Of a stretch of DNA of 11,384 bases, positions 6,404 through 11,384 are shown in pieces. The stretch is taken from NCBI GenBank assembly GCA_947169005.1, contig CAMVOG010000057.1, forward strand, positions 1 through 11,384, written 5' to 3'. Source of the stretch: an uncultured Clostridia bacterium (lineage in GTDB: Bacteria > Bacillota > Clostridia > Oscillospirales > Oscillospiraceae). How positions within the stretch are numbered: position 1 is the first letter of the stretch; each line of letters starts with the position of its first letter. The notes beneath the pieces were generated by a model that worked only from the letters and a program-made list of their open reading frames with translations, was not told the DNA's origin and made no database searches. The translations under genes and the position numbers were made by a program.

Positions 6404-6447
6404 CCGCGGAGCTTCCGCGCGGCTGATTTTTCACAAGGACCAAAACG
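6404..6447 (+). promoter_or_regulatory. Leader hairpin plus TTTTTCACAAGGA motif in front of the SPFH gene
   Basis: In the predicted leader, CGCGGA (6405-6410) pairs with TCCGCG (6414-6419) around a GCT loop. A T5 tract and the sequence TTTTTCACAAGGACCAAAAC follow at 6427-6446. Nearly the same 21 nt recur at 11361-11381 (19 of 21 identical). The hairpin plus T-run could act as a weak attenuator; this is inference. Confidence 0.4.
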
Positions 6448-6457
6448 GATCAAACTG

Positions 6458-6464
6458 AAAGGAG
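6458..6464 (+). promoter_or_regulatory. Ribosome binding site AAAGGAG
   Basis: AAAGGAG with 9-nt spacing to the ATG at 6474. It fixes the start of the SPFH gene. Confidence 0.85.
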
Positions 6465-6473
6465 AACACTATC

Positions 6474-7820
6474 ATGGGACTTATTCAAGCGGCTCTGGGC
6501 AGCGTCGGCGGCGTGCTGGCTGACCAGTGGAAGGAATACTTTTACTGCGAGGCGCTTCCTGCCAACGTGATCGCCACCAAGGGCCACAAGCGCGTTTCCA
6601 ACCGTTCCTCCAATACCAAGGGCAGCGACAACATCATCTCCAACGGCTCCGTCATCGCCGTGGCGGACGGCCAGTGCATGATCATCGTGGACCAGGGCAA
6701 GGTCACGGAGCTTTGCGCCGTCCCCGGTGAGTTTACCTATGACAGCTCCACCGAGCCCTCCATTTTCTCCGGAAGCCTGGGCCAGAGCATCATCGAGACC
6801 TTCAAGAACATTGGCAAGCGCTTCACCTTCGGCGGCGAGCCCCCGAAGGATCAGCGTGTGTACTACTTCAATACCAAGGAGCTGATCGGCAACAAGTACG
6901 GCACGCCCAGCCCCGTCCCCTTCCGGGTGGTTGACCAGAACATCGGCCTGGACATCGACATCTCCATCCGCTGCTTCGGCGAGTACAGCTACCGGGTCTG
7001 CGACCCCATCCTCTTCTACACCAACGTCTGCGGCAACGTGACGGAAAACTACGTGCGCGAGACCATCGACGGCCAGCTCAAGACCGAGCTGCTCACCGCT
7101 CTGCAGCCCGCCTTCGCCAAGCTCTCCGCCATGGGCATCCGCTATTCCGCCCTGCCCGGCCACACCATGGAAATGGCCGACGCCCTCAACGAGGTGCTGT
7201 CCGCCAAATGGCGCGAGCTGCGCGGCATCGAGATCGTCTCCTTCGGCGTTTCCTCCGTGAAGGCCAGCGAGGAAGACGAGGCCATGATCAAGGAGCTGCA
7301 GCGCAACGCCACCTTCCGCAATCCCACCATGGCCGCCGCCCACCTGGTAGGCGCCCAGGCCAGCGCCATGCAGTCCGCCGCCGCCAACCAGAACGCGGGC
7401 CCCGCCATGGCCTTCATGGGCATGAACATGGCCGGGAACGCCGGCGGCATGAACGCCCAGAGCCTCTTCCAGATGGGCCAGCAGCAGGCCGCGGCGCAGC
7501 CCCAGCAGCCTGCCGGCCAGCCCCTCCCCGCCGCCCCCGCGGCGGACGGCTGGACCTGCCCGAGCTGCGGCGCCCAGGCCAAGGGCAAATTCTGCCCCGA
7601 GTGCGGCACCAAGAAGCCCGAAGCCCCCGCCGGCTGGACCTGCCCCACCTGCGGCGCGGTGAACAAGGGCAAGTTCTGCTCCGAGTGCGGCGCCAAGAAG
7701 CCCGCCGGGACCCCCAAGTACAAGTGCGACAAGTGCGGCTGGGAGCCTGAGGACCCCACCAAGCCGCCCAAGTTCTGCCCCGAGTGCGGCGATCCCTTCG
7801 ACGAGAACGACGCTCAATAA
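6474..7820 (+). CDS. SPFH-domain protein with three C-terminal zinc ribbons (YdjI/COG4260 type)
   Basis: This 448-residue protein has an SPFH (band 7) core at about residues 25-265, of the type once annotated as 'virion core protein-related' and found in Bacillus subtilis YdjI. A helical segment (265-300), a low-complexity Ala/Gln/Met/Pro linker (300-357) and three zinc ribbons follow. The ribbon cysteines are C362/365/374/377, C390/393/402/405 and C418/421/435/438. There is no transmembrane helix or signal peptide, so it should act at the inner membrane face through SPFH oligomerisation and partners. The first two ribbons are near-copies with an 84-nt period, showing a recent internal duplication. 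It is the first gene of a four-gene plus-strand operon with other zinc-ribbon and TPM proteins, matching the ydjGHI context tied to PspA and membrane stress in Bacillus. The job here is inferred from that context. Confidence 0.9.
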   Translation: MGLIQAALGSVGGVLADQWKEYFYCEALPANVIATKGHKRVSNRSSNTKGSDNIISNGSVIAVADGQCMIIVDQGKVTELCAVPGEFTYDSSTEPSIFSGSLGQSIIETFKNIGKRFTFGGEPPKDQRVYYFNTKELIGNKYGTPSPVPFRVVDQNIGLDIDISIRCFGEYSYRVCDPILFYTNVCGNVTENYVRETIDGQLKTELLTALQPAFAKLSAMGIRYSALPGHTMEMADALNEVLSAKWRELRGIEIVSFGVSSVKASEEDEAMIKELQRNATFRNPTMAAAHLVGAQASAMQSAAANQNAGPAMAFMGMNMAGNAGGMNAQSLFQMGQQQAAAQPQQPAGQPLPAAPAADGWTCPSCGAQAKGKFCPECGTKKPEAPAGWTCPTCGAVNKGKFCSECGAKKPAGTPKYKCDKCGWEPEDPTKPPKFCPECGDPFDENDAQ

Positions 7821-7831
7821 GTACGCATCCA

Positions 7832-7860
7832 CCGGGTCTCTCCCTCCGGGAGGGACCCGG
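7832..7860 (+). other. 13-bp intercistronic hairpin
   Basis: 7832-7844 pairs with 7848-7860 (12 Watson-Crick pairs and one G-T) around a TCC loop. No T-run follows, and the next gene's AAAGGAG (7868-7874) begins 7 nt later. It is better read as an mRNA-processing or stability element than a terminator. Confidence 0.7.
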
Positions 7861-7883
7861 CAATATGAAAGGAGACGGCTCCT

Positions 7884-8603
7884 ATGGGCCTATTCAGCAA
7901 GAAGACCTGCTCCGTCTGCGGCGAGGACTGCGGACGCATTTTCGTGCGTAAATTGGAGGACGGCAACCTCTGCAAGGACTGCACGAAAAAGCTCTCCCCC
8001 TTCTTCAGTGAGCGCCGCCACAGCACCGTGGACGAGATCCGTCAGCAGCTTGCCTACCGCGAGGCGAATCTGGCGGAGGTTGAGGCTTTTCACGTGACCC
8101 AGACCCTGGGCAACGGCACCAAGGTCCTCATTGACGAGGACGCGGGCAAATTCATCGTCACCTCCGCGAGAAGCTGGAAGGACGAGAACCCCGACGTGAT
8201 CCCCCTGGCCGCCGTCACCGGCTGCCGCTGCGACGTGGACGAGACCAAGACCGAGATCAAGAAGGACGGGCCGAACGGACAAAAGATCAGCTACAACCCG
8301 CCCCGCTACGACATTGACTATAATTTTGAAGTGGTCATCAATGTGGATACTCCCTGGTTTGACGAGATCAAGTTCCGTCTGAACGGCTCGAGCATCGACA
8401 GAAGGGCCAGCGCCGAATACCGTAACTGCGAGGCCATGGGCAAGGAGATCTGCGAGGCCCTTACCAGGGTACGCCAGGACATCCGCGACAAGGCCGCGGC
8501 GGACGCCGCCCCCAAGACGGCCCAGACCTGCCCCCACTGCGGGGCCACCACCATCGCCGACGCGAACGGCTGCTGCGAATACTGCGGCGGCGCGCTGAGC
8601 TGA
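7884..8603 (+). CDS. DUF4428-type protein with zinc ribbons at both ends
   Basis: The 239-residue product starts with a DUF4428-like treble-clef or zinc-ribbon unit (residues 7-40; C9, C12, C30, C33, with an extra C16). An alpha-helical linker (45-65) leads into a beta-rich domain at about 68-195 that resembles the 'PH-like' middle domain of DUF4428 proteins (VLIDEDAGKFIV, YDIDYNFEVVINVDT). A short zinc ribbon closes the protein (C216, C219, C231, C234; CPHC...CEYC). There is no signal peptide or membrane segment, so it is cytoplasmic. The start has AAAGGAG at 9-nt spacing. It sits between the SPFH and YdjG-like genes, and its MGLFSKKTC beginning is typical of the DUF4428 group. No catalytic residues are visible; an adaptor role in the membrane-surface assembly is inferred. 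Confidence 0.8.
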   Translation: MGLFSKKTCSVCGEDCGRIFVRKLEDGNLCKDCTKKLSPFFSERRHSTVDEIRQQLAYREANLAEVEAFHVTQTLGNGTKVLIDEDAGKFIVTSARSWKDENPDVIPLAAVTGCRCDVDETKTEIKKDGPNGQKISYNPPRYDIDYNFEVVINVDTPWFDEIKFRLNGSSIDRRASAEYRNCEAMGKEICEALTRVRQDIRDKAAADAAPKTAQTCPHCGATTIADANGCCEYCGGALS

Positions 8604-8616
8604 GCAAATAACGGGC

Positions 8617-8652
8617 TCTCCCGGACCTGCCCGCGAGGGGCGGCCCGGGAGA
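8617..8652 (+). other. Intercistronic hairpin before the YdjG-like gene
   Basis: TCTCCCGG (8617-8624) pairs exactly with CCGGGAGA (8645-8652). Inside, CC/GG and GCCC/GGGC pairs extend the stem with one mismatch and one bulge. No T-tract follows. This is the second strong hairpin between genes of this operon. Confidence 0.65.
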
Positions 8653-8692
8653 ATTGCCGTGCCCCAGGACGACACGGGATTTGGAGGGACCT

Positions 8693-9838
8693 ATGGCAAA
8701 AACCGTAAACTATCAATGCCCGGCCTGTACGGGACCGCTGCATTTTTCCGCCAACAGCGGCAAGCTGGAATGCGAATACTGCGGCAGCGTCTACGAGACC
8801 GATTACATCGAAAAGCTCTACCGGGAGAAGGAGGCGCAGGCCGCCTCCGCGGAGCACAAGGCCGAGGACCAGGCCCAGGCCGCCGAGCAGCAGGCCCAGG
8901 CCGACACCGAATGGGGCGGCGGGGACGCCGGAGGCTGGAGCCAGGAGGAGGCCGCCGCTCTGCGGGCCTTCAACTGCCCCTCCTGCGGGGCGGAGATCGT
9001 ATGCGAGGCGACCACCGCCGCCACCGCCTGCGCCTACTGCGGCAACCCCACCGTGGTGCCCGGCCGCCTGGACGGCATCCTGCGGCCGGACTACGTGATC
9101 CCCTTCAAGATGGACAAAAACGCCGCCGTCTCGGCGCTGAAGGCCTATTACAAGGGCAAGCGCTTCCTGCCCTCCGCCTTCTCCGCCGCCAACCACATTG
9201 AGGAGCTCCAGGGCATCTACGTTCCCTTCTGGCTCTTCAACGGCACGGCGGACGCACAGATCCAGGTGGAGGCCACCCGCTCCCACGTCACCAGGACCCG
9301 GAATGAGGAGATCACCACCACCGAGCACTTCCACGTTACCCGCGCGGGGACCATCGACTTCCGTTTGGTGCCCGTGGACGGCTCCGAGAAGATGCCGGAC
9401 GATCACATGGACACCATCGAGCCCTACGATTACAGGGACCTCACCGCCTTCTCCACCGCCTATCTGCCGGGCTACCTGGCCCATAAGTACGACGTGAGCA
9501 TGGAGGAATGCGGCAAGCGGGCGGACCGGCGCGTGAACAACACGGCGGTGAGCACACTGATGAACACCGTCGTGGGCTACGACACCAAAACCGTTCTGGA
9601 ACGGAACGTGGATATCCGCAACGGCAGCGCCAATTATGCCCTGCTGCCCGTGTGGATGCTGCGGACCAAGTGGAAGGGGAAGGATTACCTCTTCGCCATG
9701 AACGGACAGACCGGGAAGCTGGTGGGCGACCTGCCCGTGTCGGCAGCCAAGTTTGCCGCCTGGTTTGCGGGCATTTCCCTGCCGCTGATGGTGATTTTGG
9801 CCCTGATTCTGCATTTCCTCATGGGACCGCTGTTTTAA
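8693..9838 (+). CDS. Double zinc-ribbon, C-terminally membrane-anchored protein (YdjG-like)
   Basis: The start chosen is the ATG at 8693, which has GGAGG (8683-8687) 5 nt upstream; a TTG at 8654 would add 13 residues but has no such site and falls at the end of the hairpin. The 381-residue product has a first zinc ribbon (C9, C12, C27, C30), a charged coiled-coil-like Ala/Gln/Glu linker (40-90) and a second ribbon (C95, C98, C113, C116). A conserved-looking middle domain (125-350, containing YVPFWLFNG and ALLPVWML) follows. One transmembrane helix lies at about 354-378, with almost no tail. This is the architecture of Bacillus YdjG, which with YdjH recruits the PspA homologue to the membrane. 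The ribbons and most of the chain should be cytoplasmic. It is followed after 16 bases by the TPM gene, its expected partner. Confidence 0.88.
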   Translation: MAKTVNYQCPACTGPLHFSANSGKLECEYCGSVYETDYIEKLYREKEAQAASAEHKAEDQAQAAEQQAQADTEWGGGDAGGWSQEEAAALRAFNCPSCGAEIVCEATTAATACAYCGNPTVVPGRLDGILRPDYVIPFKMDKNAAVSALKAYYKGKRFLPSAFSAANHIEELQGIYVPFWLFNGTADAQIQVEATRSHVTRTRNEEITTTEHFHVTRAGTIDFRLVPVDGSEKMPDDHMDTIEPYDYRDLTAFSTAYLPGYLAHKYDVSMEECGKRADRRVNNTAVSTLMNTVVGYDTKTVLERNVDIRNGSANYALLPVWMLRTKWKGKDYLFAMNGQTGKLVGDLPVSAAKFAAWFAGISLPLMVILALILHFLMGPLF

Positions 9839-9854
9839 GGGGGGGGCAGAGAAG

Positions 9855-11207
9855 ATGAAGAAAAGACTGGCTTCCCTGCTGCTGGCGGCGCTTTTGCTGC
9901 TGGCCCTTGCCGTCCCAGCCCTGGCCTCCGTCAACGAGGGTTATTTCTACACCGTGGCGGAGGACAGCTACAACGAGAGCTACGACCTGCGGCAGATCCC
10001 CGCTTATCTGGACGCGAAAACCAACAGCCTGGGCTTTGACTTCCGGGTAGACATTGTTTCCAGCACGGAGGACTATTCCATTGAGGAATACGCCGCCCTG
10101 TTCTACGAGCAGTACGAATACGGCTACGGCCCGAACAAGGACGGCATGCTGCTAATGATCCGTCTCAGCGGCAGCGAGGACGACTATTATATTGAGGAGT
10201 TCACCCTTCACGGCGAGGGCGAGGGCGAGGCCCTGCTGGACGGCGGATTGAACGATACCCTGCGGACCCTTCTCTTCCCCGTTCTTTCCGGCGGGATGTA
10301 CGGCTCCCAGGAGACCGGGGACCGCTGCGCCGAGGGCATCCGCCTCTTCGTGGATACGTTGGCGGACGCGCTGAACTCCGACGCCTCCCGGGAGGTCATT
10401 CTCCCCGTGGAGACCGAAACGGCGACGGAAACGGCGGGCGGCAGTTCCCTGGCCGACGGGCTGGGCAGCGTGCTCATCCGGGACAAGGACGGGCTGCTGA
10501 CCTCTTCCCAGCAGCAGGAGCTGGAGGCGAAGGCCCAGGCCATCGCCAATCAGTACGGCTGCAACCTCTACGTGCTGACGGTGGACAGCCTCGACGGGCA
10601 GGGCCGCCGCAGCTACGCCGAGCAGTATTACACCGACAACAATCTGGGCTACGGCTCCTGGCGGGACGGCGTTCTGTTCCTGGTGGCCATGGGCACCAGG
10701 GAGTACGTCACCGTCACCTGGAGCCACGACCCCAACGACTGGCTGAACTACGGCACCGCCATCAACGCCTTCACGGACTACGGCATTGCCGAGATGGAGG
10801 ACGAGATCGTTCCCAAGCTCTCCGACGGGGACTACTACGGCGCCTTTGACCGCTATCTGTCCATCGGCGAAAAGTATTTGAAGGCATATGCCGCCGGGAA
10901 GCCCTTTGACGTGGGCAGCAAGCGCAACACGGGCATCGCCTGGCTCGTCATCATCGCGGCGCCCCTGGTGATCGCCCTCATTGCCTGCCTCAAGATGCGC
11001 GCCGACATGAAACCCATCAAGCCCGCCGCCAACGCCAACAAATACGTTCCCGACGACGGACTGAATCTTTACGGGCAGACGGACCAGTTTACCCACACCA
11101 CCGTGACCCGCCGCCGCATCGAGCGGGAATCCTCCGGCGGGGGCCACTCCGGCGGCTCCTCCGTCAGCAGCAGCGGCTTCGGCGGCAGCTCCGGCGGACA
11201 CTTCTGA
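9855..11207 (+). CDS. Signal-peptide, tandem TPM-domain membrane protein (YdjH-like)
   Basis: The 450-residue product has a clear signal peptide (residues 1-25, MKKRLASLLLAALL..., cleavage likely after PALA). A TPM-type domain at about 205-345 follows the family pattern: GLLTSSQQQELEAKAQ, NLYVLTVDSL, YAEQYYTDNNLGYG, DGVLFLVAM. Residues 30-175 show the same order of elements (FDFRVDIVSS, YAALFYEQYEYGYG, DGMLLMI), so a second, diverged TPM domain is likely. One transmembrane helix spans about 360-379. A basic, then Gly/Ser-rich cytoplasmic tail ends in GFGGSSGGHF, as in YdjH and related TPM proteins. TPM domains face the outside of the membrane here; in other lineages they assist photosystem II repair or show phosphatase activity. 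ATG is preceded by a G-rich site (AAGGGGGGGG, 9837-9846). It is the last gene of the operon. Confidence 0.88.
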   Translation: MKKRLASLLLAALLLLALAVPALASVNEGYFYTVAEDSYNESYDLRQIPAYLDAKTNSLGFDFRVDIVSSTEDYSIEEYAALFYEQYEYGYGPNKDGMLLMIRLSGSEDDYYIEEFTLHGEGEGEALLDGGLNDTLRTLLFPVLSGGMYGSQETGDRCAEGIRLFVDTLADALNSDASREVILPVETETATETAGGSSLADGLGSVLIRDKDGLLTSSQQQELEAKAQAIANQYGCNLYVLTVDSLDGQGRRSYAEQYYTDNNLGYGSWRDGVLFLVAMGTREYVTVTWSHDPNDWLNYGTAINAFTDYGIAEMEDEIVPKLSDGDYYGAFDRYLSIGEKYLKAYAAGKPFDVGSKRNTGIAWLVIIAAPLVIALIACLKMRADMKPIKPAANANKYVPDDGLNLYGQTDQFTHTTVTRRRIERESSGGGHSGGSSVSSSGFGGSSGGHF

Positions 11208-11213
11208 GATACA

Positions 11214-11240
11214 GTCTATAGCTGATCGTCTATAGCTGAT
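11214..11240. repeat. Two 13-bp direct repeats, 14-nt period
   Basis: GTCTATAGCTGAT occurs at 11214-11226 and again at 11228-11240, followed by a partial copy (AGCTATTTC). It begins 6 bases after the stop codon of the TPM gene. Confidence 0.8.
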
Positions 11241-11262
11241 AGCTATTTCCAGCAATCAACAA

Positions 11263-11298
11263 ACGCGGGTATTCTGCTTTGCGGCAGAATACCCGCGT
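11263..11298. repeat. Perfect 15-bp inverted repeat, first of three hairpins
   Basis: ACGCGGGTATTCTGC (11263-11277) pairs exactly with 11284-11298 around TTTGCG. No T-run follows. It shares 4 bases (11295-11298) with the next hairpin, so both cannot form completely at once. Confidence 0.85.
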
Positions 11299-11331
11299 CA
11301 GTGTGTCGACAAAGTGTCGACACACTGACGC
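11295..11331. repeat. Perfect 17-bp inverted repeat, second of three hairpins
   Basis: 11295-11311 pairs exactly with 11315-11331 around a 3-nt AAG loop. Each arm contains the self-complementary octamer TGTCGACA (11304-11311 and 11315-11322), so GTGTCGACA is also a direct repeat with an 11-nt period. It could be an RNA hairpin or a double binding site for a dimeric regulator. Confidence 0.8.
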
Positions 11332-11332
11332 A

Positions 11333-11367
11333 TGAAAAAGGAAAATCTGTCCGATTTTCCTTTTTCA
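11333..11367. terminator. Probable bidirectional terminator, third of three hairpins
   Basis: 11333-11347 pairs exactly with 11353-11367 around a TGTCC loop. The left arm is A-rich and the right arm T-rich (TTTTCCTTTTTC). It follows the TPM gene and could end transcription in both directions, though the T-run lies within the stem rather than clearly after it. Confidence 0.55.
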
Positions 11368-11384
11368 CAAGGATTAAAACGTGA

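Noticed and set aside
6427..6436. Rex (redox regulator) operator
   Set aside because: TTTTTCACAA resembles one half-site, but the other half of the palindrome is missing.
6450..7832. 460-residue open frame on the minus strand opposite the SPFH gene
   Set aside because: It has low-complexity Gly/Ala/Leu/Val composition and is the reverse shadow of a recognised SPFH zinc-ribbon protein.
8318..9934. 538-residue open frame on the minus strand
   Set aside because: It spans three recognised plus-strand genes and their spacers, with biased composition and no family features.
10152..11255. 367-residue open frame on the minus strand opposite the TPM gene
   Set aside because: It is a shadow frame with Gly/Val/Ala-rich composition; the plus-strand frame has a signal peptide, a TPM domain and an anchor.
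11214..11331. Possible CRISPR array
   Set aside because: The repeats are only 13 bp with a 14-nt period and no spacers, and the palindromes differ in sequence.

Overview
The window looks like chromosomal DNA from a GC-rich anaerobic Firmicute, most likely a gut Oscillospirales-type Clostridium. The evidence is strong GGAGG-type ribosome binding sites, AT-rich sigma-A promoters set in GC-rich coding DNA, an anaerobic flavin/iron-sulfur complex, and a membrane-stress module of the Bacillus YdjGHI kind. This assignment is inferred from gene content and style, not from a marker gene. No RNA genes, phage genes, transposases or CRISPR arrays are visible.

Left edge (1-788): two small overlapping membrane-protein genes on the plus strand, the first cut at its start codon. 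They are followed by an intergenic stretch holding 14-15-nt spaced direct repeats, a perfect 14-bp hairpin, a GTCATCCT...AGGATGAC palindromic repeat element and two terminators. Next, on the minus strand, is a four-helix membrane protein of unknown function (789-1331) with its own well-formed extended -10 promoter.

Centre (1471-5769, minus strand): a tight three-gene operon for a soluble flavin/iron-sulfur complex. It consists of a HydC/NuoE-type [2Fe-2S] subunit, a HydB/NuoF-type FMN/NAD(H) subunit with extra ferredoxin clusters, and a large NfnB/GltD-type FAD/NADP(H) subunit that carries a complex I-like [2Fe-2S] domain in front and a 2[4Fe-4S] domain behind. No hydrogenase H-cluster subunit and no NfnA are present. 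This matches the Stn (Sporomusa-type Nfn) family of electron-bifurcating transhydrogenases, which connect the NAD(H), NADP(H) and ferredoxin pools. A small tandem DUF1508 (YegP-like) protein lies upstream on the same strand.

Right half (6474-11207, plus strand): a four-gene operon divergent from the DUF1508 gene. It encodes an SPFH protein with three C-terminal zinc ribbons (YdjI/COG4260 type), a DUF4428-type protein with zinc ribbons at both ends, a double zinc-ribbon tail-anchored protein (YdjG-like), and a secreted or membrane-anchored protein with what appear to be two TPM domains (YdjH-like). In Bacillus subtilis the equivalent genes sit with the PspA homologue YdjF; no PspA gene is seen in this window. 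The likely common role is a membrane-surface scaffold that senses or repairs envelope stress. The operon ends in an array of three consecutive perfect hairpins (11263-11367).

The best candidates for something little described are the PspA-less, zinc-ribbon-rich SPFH/DUF4428/TPM module with its tandem TPM protein, and the structured intergenic modules: phased short repeats followed by perfect palindromes, and a 21-nt sequence found both in the SPFH leader and at the right edge of the window.
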